Origin: an uncultured Tateyamaria sp.
GTDB lineage: Bacteria > Pseudomonadota > Alphaproteobacteria > Rhodobacterales > Rhodobacteraceae
DNA: 64,000 nucleotides
Assembly (NCBI RefSeq): GCF_947503385.1
Contig: NZ_CANNDO010000001.1
Coordinates: forward strand, 186,001-250,000
Reading direction: 5' to 3'
The position numbers and the translations under genes were made by a program. The first letter of the stretch is position 1. Each line of letters begins with the position of its first letter. The notes under the pieces were generated by a model. The model saw nothing but the letters and a program-made list of their open reading frames with translations. It had not been told where the DNA came from and did not search any database. This document shows positions 9,246-18,780 of the stretch, one piece after another.

Positions 9246-10580
9246 TTACCGCTCCTCCGGTATCGCCCAGAGCTCAAGTTCCAGCCCCGGCCACGCCCCG
9301 GCAAAGTGCATCCCCATCGCAGGCGCGTTGGAAAAATCGCGCCACAGCGGGCTTTGCTTGTCCACGATGAAATAGACGTGGTTGGCCACGACGCGGATTT
9401 GCGGTGGCGGGTTCGGGACATGGACCAGCTGGATGCCGGGCATATTGTTGACGATGATTTCCTTCATCCGGGTGGATGGTGCCACTTTGCACAGCTGCGG
9501 GAACTGCTGTTGTATCTGCGTCAGCGGCAGCGCTGCGGCGACCTCGATGATAAAGGTTGCGTTGGCAAAAAGGTTGGGGTCCTCGACCATCGCAAGGAAG
9601 CTGTTTTCGCGCCGCTGTTCCAACGTCAGACGCAGGGCACGGCCCACATCACGGCTTAGTAGGCGACGGATGTCGTCCACCAGCGGCTTGAACGTCTCTT
9701 TCGGCTGGTCATGCCGGTAGCGGCCATAATCGCGCACGCGACGGTCGCGCTCTTCGAACGTGGTCAACTCGCCCGCGAGCGAAATCAGCACTTCGTAAAG
9801 GCGCTCGGGATGCACCGATGGCAGGCGGCGCAGATGGCGCAGCACGGGCAGGACCCGGTTCAGCACCATTAACATCAGGTAATCCTTGTCCTGCATCCCA
9901 CCGCCCGACGTGGGATCCGCGGCATAGCGTTCCAGCACCTCAAGCCGTGCCTCAACTGATCCGGTGACCGCCTTCAGGTAGCCTTCGTAGGCACGGTGGA
10001 CGCTGAGGACGAGACCCGTGGGCGGTGCCGCCTGATCCAGCGTCACAACCGTGCCATCGCTCACATCAGCCACACGGCCCAGACAAATGCACTGGTATCC
10101 TTCGCGCGGACGGTCGCGCAGCGTCAGTTCCAGCCGGGGCACCGCAATCTCGACGGACTCTTCGATCCGGGAGGCGGCTGTGGTATCCGCCACGCCACGC
10201 TCTTCGGACAGGACAAAGCGCAAACTGGCGTCGTCACCCACGCCGACATCGCGGTCATTCTGCGCCTGATTTGGCAGGGTCAGCCAGATCATTTTGCCCA
10301 CGGCATCCTCAGGCACGTCGATCTCGCGCGGAAGCGGGCTGGTGTGCGGCGCATCAAAGGGCGTGCCATCGGGCATGATGCCCGACACCTGCTCAAGCTC
10401 CAGACGACCCTGCCGCAACTGCCCCTGATCAAAGGACAATTCGGCGATACCCCATGGAAACGGCGTCATATGCGCAGTGCGCGCAATCACCGTGCGCTCC
10501 ATATACCGGTCTGCCTGCTGCAGATGCTGGGGCTTGATGAACAGCCCTTCTTTCCAGGCAACCTTGCTGAAACGCGACAT
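9246..10580 (-). CDS. tssK: Type VI baseplate protein TssK
   Basis: 444-residue TssK, the baseplate component that links the baseplate to the membrane complex. The N-terminus (W-KEGLFIKPQHLQQADRY) and length are typical for the family, as are GIAELSFDQ near residue 45 and the C-terminal strand-rich part. It is the first gene of the minus-strand operon tssK-tssL-tssM-tagF-pppA-ppkA. A GGAG lies about 10 bases before the ATG. The promoter should lie in the roughly 316-base gap shared with the divergent adhesin gene. Confidence 0.94.
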   Translation of the reverse strand: MSRFSKVAWKEGLFIKPQHLQQADRYMERTVIARTAHMTPFPWGIAELSFDQGQLRQGRLELEQVSGIMPDGTPFDAPHTSPLPREIDVPEDAVGKMIWLTLPNQAQNDRDVGVGDDASLRFVLSEERGVADTTAASRIEESVEIAVPRLELTLRDRPREGYQCICLGRVADVSDGTVVTLDQAAPPTGLVLSVHRAYEGYLKAVTGSVEARLEVLERYAADPTSGGGMQDKDYLMLMVLNRVLPVLRHLRRLPSVHPERLYEVLISLAGELTTFEERDRRVRDYGRYRHDQPKETFKPLVDDIRRLLSRDVGRALRLTLEQRRENSFLAMVEDPNLFANATFIIEVAAALPLTQIQQQFPQLCKVAPSTRMKEIIVNNMPGIQLVHVPNPPPQIRVVANHVYFIVDKQSPLWRDFSNAPAMGMHFAGAWPGLELELWAIPEER

Positions 10581-10896
10581 GTCTTAAATGGCTCCAATAT
10601 TCCGTGTCGCAGACCCGCCCGGCTGCGACGCCATGACTTTGCGATTATGTGACAGAAGGGTCAAGCGATACGCGCCTTTCCAAGGGTTTATCCCGCATTA
10701 CACAGAACAAACACCCGAGCAGGCGATTGCATTCGCACGATCACTGCGGGGCAGGTCCGCAGCAGACACCAAATTGGGCCATGTGTTTCTGCCACAGTTC
10801 TTAAACTATTGTGCATCCACACTTCACGCGCATTTGAACAGGCGGCGAAAAAATGCTCATGTCTCGGTAACGGGATTCTAACTTTTGGGTATTGTC
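10581..10896. promoter_or_regulatory. Divergent intergenic region between tssK and adhesin gene
   Basis: This 316-base gap separates the divergent type VI operon and the adhesin gene, so it should hold both promoters. I see no convincing operator dyad or riboswitch. Open frames across it have no homology or ribosome site that I can recognise. Confidence 0.4.
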
Positions 10897-13800
10897 ATGG
10901 CAGTTCAATCTTCTGCAGTCCGGGGACGCCGCGCAACGGGGTATCGCGCGGTCGCTCTGAGCACCACTATTTTGATTACGATGATGGCCGTTCCAGGCGC
11001 CGCGCAAGACACGCTTGTCTGGGATCCGGGCAATGGTGGCAATGCGACCGGCACAGCAGACAATGGCATCTGGGATCAGGATCCCGGCGGCACAGCGAAC
11101 TGGTTCAACGACAGCTTCGGCACACCGGATGATGTGTTTGAGGCAGGCGACAATGCGGAATTCAACGCAACCGTCGGCGTGGGTGAGGGCAATGTGAACG
11201 TGTCCGAAAACATCACCACGGGCACAATCACATTCAACGAGGACGGCTACAACGTCATCGGTTCGGGCGATATCAACGCCACCGGCGACATCAACGTCAC
11301 CAATGATGGCGACACAGCGACCATTTCGAACGAGTTCAGTGCGGCAGGCGTGACCGCGAACGGCGCAGGCGATCTGAACCTGACCGGGGCCAACGCAGGC
11401 GGCCTGACCGTCAACGGCGTGGCGACAACCACCGTCACCGTGAGCAACACGGTTGCAAACGATCTCGACAGCAACAACGGAACCACCATTGTCACCGGTG
11501 GCGGCAACATTCAGGGCACAACCTCGATCACCAACAGCACGGTTAACGTGATCAACACTGGTATCCTGACTGGTGCCACGACAGTTGGCAGCGGCGGTAC
11601 GCTGGATGTTGACAACGGCATGGTCGGCGCGGTGGAGAATACAGGCGGCGGCACCGTGGATATTTCCGGCGGTACGGTCGCCACCCTCGACAACACGGCT
11701 GGCAACACCACGATGACCAACGGGGCCATCAGTGGCCTGACAAATGTGGATTCCGGGCTCGTCACTGTGCAGGGCGGCAACCTGAACGGCAACGTGACCG
11801 TCCAAGGCGGAGAGTTGAATACGACCGGCGCATCGACAGTTATTGCTGGCAGCACAACGGTCAGCGCAGGCGGTACACTTGACGTCGACAATGGCGACAT
11901 TGCCGCAGTCGAGAACACCGGCGGCATCGTCGAGATGTCCAACGGCAGCATTGACAGCCTCGACAACACGGCCGGGACAACGACCATCACAAACGGCACG
12001 GTCGAGACGACGACGAATATCGACGCCGGAACCATCAACCAATCGGGTGGCACCCTGACCGGCGCTGTAACGATCAACGGCGGCGAGATCAATACATCGG
12101 GTGCCGCGATCATCACCGGGCCCACAACAGTGTCCGCGGGCGGTACGCTTGACGTGGACAATGGCGACATCGGCGACGTCGAAAACACCGGAGGTATCGT
12201 CGAAATCGGCGGCGGCAACGTAAACAGCCTCGACAACACCACCGGCAATACAACCATGACCGGCGGCACCATCGACACCACCACGAATATCGACGCGGGC
12301 CTGATCACTCAGTCTGGCGGCACCATGACCGGCGCTGTGACAATCAATGGCGGCGAGATCAACGTGACCGGCGCTACGGCGGTCATCACCGGCGCCACGA
12401 CAGTGTCCGCAGGCGGTACCCTTGATGTGGACAATGGCGACATTGGCGACGTCGAAAACACCGGCGGTATCGTCGAGATTGCCAATGGCAACGTCAACAG
12501 CCTCGACAACACGTCGGGCACTACGACCATCGCAAGCGGCACCATCGACACCACGACCAATGTGGACGGAGGCAGCGTCACCCAATCCGGCGGGACACTC
12601 ACCGGCAATGTGACCATCACCGGCGGGACATTGAATACGACAACCGGTGCTGCAATCATTGCAGGGTCCACAACCGTGACCGGCGGGACCTTCGACGTGG
12701 ATGCGGGCGACATCGCCGATGTGGAAAACAACGGTGGAACGGTCGACATCGCGGGCGGGAACGTCAACAGCATCGACAATACATCGGGCAACACGTTCAT
12801 CTCGGGCGGCTTTGTCGACACGACAACCAATCTGGATGCCGGTTCGATCACCCAATCCGGGGGCACGCTGACTGGCGACGTCACCGTGGGTGGCGGCACG
12901 CTGACCACGACGGCTGGCACGATCCAAGGGTCGCTGACCTCCAGCGGGGGCATCACGAACCTCGGCAACACCGTGCTGGGCGATGCGACCAACAATGGCG
13001 GCACGTTCAACTTGGGCGGCACAGGTTCGGTCTTGGGCACGTTCAACAACAACAACGCATTCACCTTTGCAGGCGGCAGCCTGAACGACGTGACCAACAC
13101 ATCGACCTTTGATGTGACGGGCGCGCAGACAATGACGGGTGATTTCACCAACTCGGGCGGGACACTCATCATTGATCCTGCCGATCAACTGACTGCCACG
13201 TCTTTTGCCAACACCGGCGCGGGCAGCACCATCAACCTTGGCGGGACGCTGGTGGGATCGGTGACCAACGGCACCGGCGGCACGCTCAACGCCCTTGGGA
13301 CAACGGGCGCCATCACTGGTGACCTGAACGTGGGCACCGGCGGCACCGTTTCGCTGCAAGACACGCCCAACGTCTACACTCCGTCCACATTGACAGTGAG
13401 CGGCGGCGGTGACCTGAATGGCGGGACACTGGCCTTTGACGTCGGCACCAACGGCGGCGGTGGCGTTGACAGCGACACGATCAGCTATGGCGGTGCCATT
13501 ACCGGTCAGGTCAACTTCGATTTCAACATCGACAGCGGCCTCGACACCGAAACCGGGACAACCACCCTGATCACGGCAGGCAGTTCTGCCCTGACATTCG
13601 GAACAATCACGGCAAACCAAGACGCAAGCAGCGTGTCTGTCTCCGGCACGAGCACATTTACGTTGGGCGCGTTGCAATACAACCTGACAGACACCGGCAC
13701 TGGTGTGGATATGACTGTCGGGCTTGACGGTGGCATCGGTAACCTTGCTGCGGGTATCGGCCTGACCCAATCGGTCGTCGGCTCGATTGTGAACCGCCCA

Positions 13801-14859
13801 ACCAGCCCCTACGTGACCGACTACGTCGGCTATACCGGCGACAGCCGCAAACGTCTCAAGCGTCAGGCGGCGTCTGACGATCCTTGTGGCATTGGCGGCT
13901 GGGCGCGTGTCAGCGGCGGTGACGCGGATGTGGACGGCTCGTTCTCGTTCAACGGCGGCGAGGCCACAGCCTCTACGCAGAGCCTGAACTACTACAGCAT
14001 CCAGACCGGTGGCGACATCGCCTGTTTCGACGATCGCTTCAACGGGTTCGACATGGCGTTTGGTGTGATTGCGGGTTACAGCACCGGCGACACCAACAGC
14101 ACGGCGTTCCTGCTGGGCAGCACAACGGCGGATACGGTCCTCGACACCGATTTCTCGCAGACCTATGCGGGTGTCTATGCCACCGCATCGCGGGGATCGT
14201 TCTTTGCCGACCTGCAACTGCGCTTCGAAAATCTGGATTACGAGGTCGGCATCACCAACGTGACGCTTGAGAACGGGACACTGGAAAACGTGACCGACTT
14301 CTCCAGCTCGACGACGACCTTGTCCGGGGCGGTTGGCTACTCGTGGCAAATTCCATCGGTTGACGGGCTGAACTTTGTCGGGACGGCGGGCTTCTCTTAT
14401 ACCGAGTTCGACACAGACAGCGTGACCATCACATCCGACTCGACCTCACGCGATTCCACCACTGGAGCGGTTCTGACACCCGGCACCGTGACAGATAGCG
14501 TCCTTCAACTGGACGACTCGAGCATCGAGCTTGGCTTTGTGTCGGGGACATTGTCCCGGTCGCGTGTCCTGCCGGACGAGATCAGCGCGATCAACTATTT
14601 CGGGACGGTCACCTACTACAACGACTTTGCAGACGCACCGACGGCGACGCTGTCGGACGGCGGAAGTGTCGGTAACCTCGCGCTGTCCAACCTTGGCTCT
14701 TACGGCGAGGTCAGCCTTGGCGTGAACTATATCCGCCTGCTGAACACCGGCAGTGACGGCAAGGCGCGCCAGCTTTCGGCAGCCGCCCGTGTCGACTACC
14801 GGTCGGGCAGCAATGTGGACAGCTACGGCATCACCGGACAGCTGCGCATTCAGTTCTGA
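10897..14859 (+). CDS. Repeat-rich autotransporter-like outer-membrane adhesin
   Basis: 1320-residue secreted protein. The N-terminus has a long signal peptide (basic RGRR, then a hydrophobic run ending VPGAAQ). Residues of about 40-1000 are a Gly/Thr/Asn-rich passenger of beta-helix character, including five imperfect 90-92-residue units. The last roughly 300 residues look like an autotransporter beta-barrel: a GGWARVSGG start, alternating strands, and a final phenylalanine (LRIQF), the usual C-terminal signature of outer-membrane barrels. I chose the ATG at 10897; a TTG 12 bases upstream is the only nearby alternative. It is divergent from the type VI operon, and a strong terminator follows. 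Ligand unknown; adhesion or biofilm role is inferred from architecture. Confidence 0.85.
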   Translation: MAVQSSAVRGRRATGYRAVALSTTILITMMAVPGAAQDTLVWDPGNGGNATGTADNGIWDQDPGGTANWFNDSFGTPDDVFEAGDNAEFNATVGVGEGNVNVSENITTGTITFNEDGYNVIGSGDINATGDINVTNDGDTATISNEFSAAGVTANGAGDLNLTGANAGGLTVNGVATTTVTVSNTVANDLDSNNGTTIVTGGGNIQGTTSITNSTVNVINTGILTGATTVGSGGTLDVDNGMVGAVENTGGGTVDISGGTVATLDNTAGNTTMTNGAISGLTNVDSGLVTVQGGNLNGNVTVQGGELNTTGASTVIAGSTTVSAGGTLDVDNGDIAAVENTGGIVEMSNGSIDSLDNTAGTTTITNGTVETTTNIDAGTINQSGGTLTGAVTINGGEINTSGAAIITGPTTVSAGGTLDVDNGDIGDVENTGGIVEIGGGNVNSLDNTTGNTTMTGGTIDTTTNIDAGLITQSGGTMTGAVTINGGEINVTGATAVITGATTVSAGGTLDVDNGDIGDVENTGGIVEIANGNVNSLDNTSGTTTIASGTIDTTTNVDGGSVTQSGGTLTGNVTITGGTLNTTTGAAIIAGSTTVTGGTFDVDAGDIADVENNGGTVDIAGGNVNSIDNTSGNTFISGGFVDTTTNLDAGSITQSGGTLTGDVTVGGGTLTTTAGTIQGSLTSSGGITNLGNTVLGDATNNGGTFNLGGTGSVLGTFNNNNAFTFAGGSLNDVTNTSTFDVTGAQTMTGDFTNSGGTLIIDPADQLTATSFANTGAGSTINLGGTLVGSVTNGTGGTLNALGTTGAITGDLNVGTGGTVSLQDTPNVYTPSTLTVSGGGDLNGGTLAFDVGTNGGGGVDSDTISYGGAITGQVNFDFNIDSGLDTETGTTTLITAGSSALTFGTITANQDASSVSVSGTSTFTLGALQYNLTDTGTGVDMTVGLDGGIGNLAAGIGLTQSVVGSIVNRPTSPYVTDYVGYTGDSRKRLKRQAASDDPCGIGGWARVSGGDADVDGSFSFNGGEATASTQSLNYYSIQTGGDIACFDDRFNGFDMAFGVIAGYSTGDTNSTAFLLGSTTADTVLDTDFSQTYAGVYATASRGSFFADLQLRFENLDYEVGITNVTLENGTLENVTDFSSSTTTLSGAVGYSWQIPSVDGLNFVGTAGFSYTEFDTDSVTITSDSTSRDSTTGAVLTPGTVTDSVLQLDDSSIELGFVSGTLSRSRVLPDEISAINYFGTVTYYNDFADAPTATLSDGGSVGNLALSNLGSYGEVSLGVNYIRLLNTGSDGKARQLSAAARVDYRSGSNVDSYGITGQLRIQF
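11578..12942 (+). repeat. Five tandem ~90-residue coding repeats in the adhesin passenger
   Basis: Five in-frame units begin at 11578, 11854, 12124, 12397 and 12670, with spacings of 276, 270, 273 and 273 bases. Each begins T-T-V-x-x-GGT-L/F-DVD-x-G and contains a VENTGG-like turn, a DNT-x-G-x-T turn and QSGGTLTG-like ends. Units 2-4 are the closest in sequence, suggesting recent duplication or gene conversion. Confidence 0.85.
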
Positions 14860-14882
14860 TCCGAGACCACCTCACGCAAAGG

Positions 14883-14912
14883 AAAAGGGGCCCCGGAACG
14901 GGGCCCCTTTTT
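14883..14912 (+). terminator. Strong intrinsic terminator, probably bidirectional
   Basis: A run of A residues, a GC-only stem GGGGCCCC / GGGGCCCC around the loop GGAAC, and a run of T residues lie just after the adhesin stop codon. Because the A-run and T-run flank the stem symmetrically, it can also stop the minus-strand effector operon ending at the PAAR gene. Confidence 0.9.
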
Positions 14913-14933
14913 CGTTCCCGTCTTGAGGTGGAG

Positions 14934-15188
14934 TCAGACCAGCATCTTGGGCGATCCGGTGACGATGGTGCCGCCATGACTGGTGGGCGAGCCAATATGC
15001 GCAACGGGTTTGTTGTCCACGATACACACGGGGCTGCCCACAAGGATCGTCGCGCCGCAGGCGGTCATGTCACCAACCCGCGCAATGGGCAGACCCTCGC
15101 AGGTGGACGCGGTGGAGACGCCCACAATGGCGTTTGGTCCGTGTATGGGACATGCGTGTTTGTCAGTCAGACGTGCTGCGGGTTTCAT
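14934..15188 (-). CDS. PAAR-domain type VI spike tip protein
   Basis: 84-residue PAAR protein expected to cap the VgrG spike. Typical features are the N-terminal AARLTD, the CPIHGPN-like early turn, LPIARVGDMTACG in the middle, and a C-terminal VAHIGSPTSHGGTIVTGSP. The conserved histidines and cysteines that coordinate the tip zinc are present (H11, C13, H16 region; C54; H67, H74 approximate). It has no toxin extension, so it is a bare tip. A good ribosome site (AAGGAG) precedes the ATG by about 6 bases. It is the last gene of the effector island, 25 bases after candidate immunity A. Confidence 0.92.
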   Translation of the reverse strand: MKPAARLTDKHACPIHGPNAIVGVSTASTCEGLPIARVGDMTACGATILVGSPVCIVDNKPVAHIGSPTSHGGTIVTGSPKMLV

Positions 15189-15213
15189 GTCAATCTCCTT
15201 GCGTTGGCTGCGG

Positions 15214-16236
15214 TCAGTGGATCACGCGCCACTGCCCGTTTCCGTCTTTCCAGTAGTAAAGGTACATGGTCGTGAGCCATCCTTCGTTCTCCTGATCGGC
15301 AAAACGGTGTGGCAATGGGACGAACGTGGCCAGACGGCCATTTCCGAACAAGCGCAGTTCGGCGTCCGTCACATCAAACGGGAGGATTTTGCTGTCCGGG
15401 TCGTCAATAATGGTGGCCACGGAATGCTCATAATACACATCCGCAGGTGCGCCCAATGCCGTTGCGTTGCGCGACGTGAACCCCTCCAGATACGGCCTTG
15501 CAGCCCCGGCTCCTACCGCCATTGCAGAGTGGACTTCGCGCATTGCCTGCACAAGTGACCGGCGCATTTCTGGGGTGTCCTGAAGGATCTCGCCGTTCAT
15601 CCACGCCATCTCTGGTAGATCAACCTCTACGTTGACATCAAATCGATACAGCACCCAACCATCTGCATCCTCGCTCACTCGGGCCGGTTCGTTCGCGCCC
15701 ATAAGCGGCTGGGTTTCGACATTCGAGGACATGACCTGCACGGCCGTACCACCGGCTTCCGGTGTCACAAGTTTGACCTGCATACGCACGGACATCGGGC
15801 GGCCATCAAAGCTTGATGGAAAGGACAGGAACTCCCAATAGCCCAGATCAATCCTGAAAAACGGCTCCATGCCATATTCGCCATCAGGCAACATGCGCAC
15901 CATTACGGACAAGGTGTTGCGGCCCTTGCGGAACGCACCATTCAACCGGATCCCGGTATCGATTTCGGCACTGCCCCCGAATGGCTCTGACGGGTCAAAG
16001 ACAGGCACATCGTTCACCAAAAGATGCATCTCTGCCGCCCGAATATTTATATCAATCCCGACTGCTGAAAACTCGGGATTTTTCAGATCCGCCACTGCAA
16101 TTCCTCCGGCAAATACCAAAATCAGCGAATAAACAAGGACACTACATCGTGCCCTTATAAAGCTCGACAGCCTCGAAAATCGGGATTTTCTGGGATGCGG
16201 ACGATCCAACCTTGTGATTGCTCGTCCCCATTTCAT
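15214..16236 (-). CDS. Exported protein, candidate periplasmic immunity protein A
   Basis: Unrecognised family. About 340 residues with a basic stretch followed by a hydrophobic export segment (VLVYSLILVFAGGIAVA), then a soluble beta-rich domain, so a periplasmic location is predicted. It resembles the 336-residue product at 20996-22006: a strand with LxVND/NGxP, a later NTL/NSLVL strand, and a TPE-R helix with (V/L)HSA(M/Y). Both follow candidate effector genes of one family, which is the position of type VI immunity genes. The start is uncertain: in-frame ATGs at 16284 and 16236 lie inside the upstream gene, which ends at 16142, and no ATG sits close to the signal segment; a CTG or TTG start is possible. 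Immunity function is inferred. Confidence 0.72.
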   Translation of the reverse strand: MKWGRAITRLDRPHPRKSRFSRLSSFIRARCSVLVYSLILVFAGGIAVADLKNPEFSAVGIDINIRAAEMHLLVNDVPVFDPSEPFGGSAEIDTGIRLNGAFRKGRNTLSVMVRMLPDGEYGMEPFFRIDLGYWEFLSFPSSFDGRPMSVRMQVKLVTPEAGGTAVQVMSSNVETQPLMGANEPARVSEDADGWVLYRFDVNVEVDLPEMAWMNGEILQDTPEMRRSLVQAMREVHSAMAVGAGAARPYLEGFTSRNATALGAPADVYYEHSVATIIDDPDSKILPFDVTDAELRLFGNGRLATFVPLPHRFADQENEGWLTTMYLYYWKDGNGQWRVIH

Positions 16237-17833
16237 ATGCCGCCTTGACTTCAATCGCCACACCCGACCAATCGACAAGTACATTCAGCTTTGCCTCCGG
16301 ATTTGCTTGTTTTTCCTCGCGCGACAGACCGCTCAGAGTGCCCTTGACGGATGACGACGCCTCACCGCTGGCCGAGAATGTGGCTTCGACGATCCAGGCT
16401 TTGCCCTTGACGTTCAAGTTCAAAGTGAGCTTGACGCCAATCTCGGTGGAGGCCGATCCGGTCACATCCCAAGTATCGCTGCTGATCGCGCGTTTCAGCG
16501 TCACGTCTTCTGTCTTGGCCCACGTGTCGGCATCTGAACTGATATCCCGACCAACGGATGTTTTGGCAAAGAACTCCAGATCACACACCGCACTTGCCAT
16601 CAGGTAGACTGCGGCGGATTCATCCGGCTTGCGTGCCATCCAGTCCCGCGCGTCTTTGACGGCCTCGACAAATTTCCGGGGCACGCTCGGGTGCGCCTGA
16701 GCTGCCGTGAGCAACATGTCGATAACTTCGAACTTGGCCGTGATGCCGATCAGGGGCTGAAAACCCATGGTGATGTCTGCCGCAACACCAACCTTGGAAT
16801 GATCATCGCCCCGCTCCGCCAATTTCAGGGTCGCTTTGGACATGATCATCTTGTGTTCGGTTTTGATCTCTGACCGGATCGAGCGATCCGGTGTGGCACC
16901 GCTGTTGCCTGCGCGCGATTTCAGGCGCTGCATGGCGGCATCGAGAAACGGCACCGCCGATTTGGACTGCTGTGTGGGGTCCGTTTCCGAACCTGCGGAA
17001 ATTTCAAACTCTGAAGCGCCGTAGGTGCCCTTCAGCGATCCCGCAAAGGTAAACTTGGATTCAAAGTTGAAACTGCTGTCATAGGTGCCTTCGAGACCAA
17101 ACTCGAATGCCGACGCTTCCCACTCAAGTTTCGGAAAGGTGCGCACGATTGCGCCCCATTGCGCGCCACCGCCACAGGCGCAGACCTCGAAACTGTTGTC
17201 GCGCCCCAGACTGTTGACCCCTGACCAGATCGACTTGCCCGTGCATTTCATGAACAGCTCGAGATCGGTGCCAGACATGCTTTCACCGGCAAAGTCATAT
17301 TGCAATTTGGTTTCGAGTTTTATGCCGTTTTCCGCCACCGGCGGTGTGCTGTTCAGCTTCAGGGTCGGCACTTGACCTGTCATGCAGCAATTGGCGTTGG
17401 GCTCGTGGGTGACTTCGATTGTCACTGTGTCGACGGTCGGGTTCGTTTCTTTGTCGCATACGACGGCAAGAACACGGTCCTTAGAGTCATCCTTTAATGG
17501 AAGCGTCATGCGGTTTTGCGCATGTGCACAATGGAATGTGATGCCCTTGATGCAGCACCCGCCAGCAGCGGCACAAACCGCACACGCCCCGCCAAATTCC
17601 TGATCGCTGGCCGCAGGCGCAGTGGACGGCATCTCACCATTGGGACCAATGGGCGTGCCGCCTTTGCTGATGTAGTCGCCATATTGCGCCTGCGCCGTGA
17701 TGTCTTCGACCACAGGCCCCTGCCGCCGCGCATTTGCAATCGACCGGCGGGTTTGCAACGCGCTCGAGAACTTGTCGGGCTGGTTCGTGACCAACGTCTC
17801 GATATCGTCCAGCGTGGGGCGATAGTCGTTCAT
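16142..17833 (-). CDS. Candidate type VI effector A (Cys-Cys, beta-rich, unrecognised family)
   Basis: 563-residue protein with no family I recognise. Coupling to the upstream DUF4123 adaptor is exact: stop and start overlap as ATGA at 17830-17833, so I chose MNDYRP as the start. The N-terminal 80 residues are polar and helical. A cysteine-rich patch follows (GACAVCAAAGGCCIKG, then HCAH, NCC, and CAC further on), and from about residue 200 onward there are repeated strand-like segments with alternating hydrophobic residues (FEFGLEGTYDSSF, FAGSLKGTYG, KAAYEMGTS). It is a full-length paralogue of the 591-residue product at 21987-23762. Adaptor before it, exported protein after it, and VgrG/PAAR in the same run suggest a cargo effector acting on the cell envelope; that function is inference. 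Confidence 0.75.
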   Translation of the reverse strand: MNDYRPTLDDIETLVTNQPDKFSSALQTRRSIANARRQGPVVEDITAQAQYGDYISKGGTPIGPNGEMPSTAPAASDQEFGGACAVCAAAGGCCIKGITFHCAHAQNRMTLPLKDDSKDRVLAVVCDKETNPTVDTVTIEVTHEPNANCCMTGQVPTLKLNSTPPVAENGIKLETKLQYDFAGESMSGTDLELFMKCTGKSIWSGVNSLGRDNSFEVCACGGGAQWGAIVRTFPKLEWEASAFEFGLEGTYDSSFNFESKFTFAGSLKGTYGASEFEISAGSETDPTQQSKSAVPFLDAAMQRLKSRAGNSGATPDRSIRSEIKTEHKMIMSKATLKLAERGDDHSKVGVAADITMGFQPLIGITAKFEVIDMLLTAAQAHPSVPRKFVEAVKDARDWMARKPDESAAVYLMASAVCDLEFFAKTSVGRDISSDADTWAKTEDVTLKRAISSDTWDVTGSASTEIGVKLTLNLNVKGKAWIVEATFSASGEASSSVKGTLSGLSREEKQANPEAKLNVLVDWSGVAIEVKAAYEMGTSNHKVGSSASQKIPIFEAVELYKGTM

Positions 17834-18780
17834 GCCAATGCTCCCGGAGCTACTGTTTTGCCACGCGCACGCTTGGCCGCGCGCGCCTGTTCGAACCAAT
17901 CGCGCAGCGCCGTCGCCTTGGTCAGGCTGACCGGTTCAGCGCGGTTCAGGATCGCGGCGGCTTCGGCCTCGCGCGTGTCGAATTCCGGCCCGAACACCAT
18001 CATCGCATCCGCGAAATAGCCGATATGCTTGAGCGATTGAAGACCGTAAGCAGGCGCTTTCTCGGGTGCAAGCTGCGCGCAGGTCATCACCACCTGTTCC
18101 GGCGCGTTGGGAAACCGCGTGTGCAAATCGCGCGCAAGCTTGCGGCGGCTGCGCACGCCATGCAGGCGTGTCATCTCGGCATAGGCCGCCTCCAGAACGC
18201 TGAAGGCCTTGGGATGCGCGGGCGCAGGCCCCTCGGGCATCGCCAGTTCAAGAAAATGGCCACGGAATACGTCCGGGGCCGCCAGCGGTGTCAGGCCGGT
18301 CCATCCCCCCAGCAACGGCGACACAGGCACCCACAACCGCAGCACCGGCGCCAGCAGATGCGCAAGGTGATCGGCGTCCAACGCCTGCATTGCGTCGCCC
18401 AGAACGCGGGGATCATAAAACCGGAAATAGACCGGCGCATGTTCGTCCGCTGGCGTCCACAGCATCGTGAATTTGCGAAAATGATTGCGCAATTCCCGTT
18501 CGCTCGCGTCAGAGGCAAAGACGATACCCCAATGTTCGATATTGCCCAGCACGTCCAAATCGTCCGCGATCGGCGTGTCCGGCAACACCGGGATCAGCCA
18601 AGGCGCGTGGGGCGCGTCTTCCGGCGTGTCAGCGCGGTAAAGGCACACGCCGCCATTGTCGTGAACCAGTTGCGGCATTTCCGGACAGGACGCACCGTCA
18701 ATGATCGTCCATAGCGGCGCTCCGGCATCCTTGAGGATGTCTGCGCTGGATACAGGACCTGCCCCGGCGGCAAGAACCAT
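17830..18780 (-). CDS. DUF4123 type VI effector adaptor A
   Basis: 316-residue DUF4123-family protein. Members act as cytosolic adaptors (Tap/TEC) that load a cognate effector onto VgrG. The central signature HAPVYFRFYDPRVL near residues 113-126 is clear, preceded by the HFRKFTMLW strand. The C-terminal third (RLHGVRSRRKLARDLHTRFPNAPEQV) is helical. Its start ATG shares one base with the VgrG stop (TGATG), and its stop overlaps the effector start, an arrangement that couples VgrG, adaptor and cargo. Paralogue at 23759-24985. Confidence 0.88.
   Translation of the reverse strand: MVLAAGAGPVSSADILKDAGAPLWTIIDGASCPEMPQLVHDNGGVCLYRADTPEDAPHAPWLIPVLPDTPIADDLDVLGNIEHWGIVFASDASERELRNHFRKFTMLWTPADEHAPVYFRFYDPRVLGDAMQALDADHLAHLLAPVLRLWVPVSPLLGGWTGLTPLAAPDVFRGHFLELAMPEGPAPAHPKAFSVLEAAYAEMTRLHGVRSRRKLARDLHTRFPNAPEQVVMTCAQLAPEKAPAYGLQSLKHIGYFADAMMVFGPEFDTREAEAAAILNRAEPVSLTKATALRDWFEQARAAKRARGKTVAPGALA

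Noticed and set aside
8098-9375. Plus-strand 425-codon open frame across tssL
   Set aside because: Reverse reading of the Pro/Gln-rich TssL tail, giving Arg/Gly-rich sequence without domains.
10588-10881. 97-codon plus-strand frame in the tssK/adhesin gap
   Set aside because: It overlaps the expected promoter region and shows no family or good ribosome site.
10801-14349. A very long minus-strand open frame opposite the adhesin gene (over 1100 codons)
   Set aside because: It is antisense to a clear signal-peptide, repeat and beta-barrel protein. Its length follows from the repetitive, GC-biased coding strand, and it lacks a family or ribosome site.
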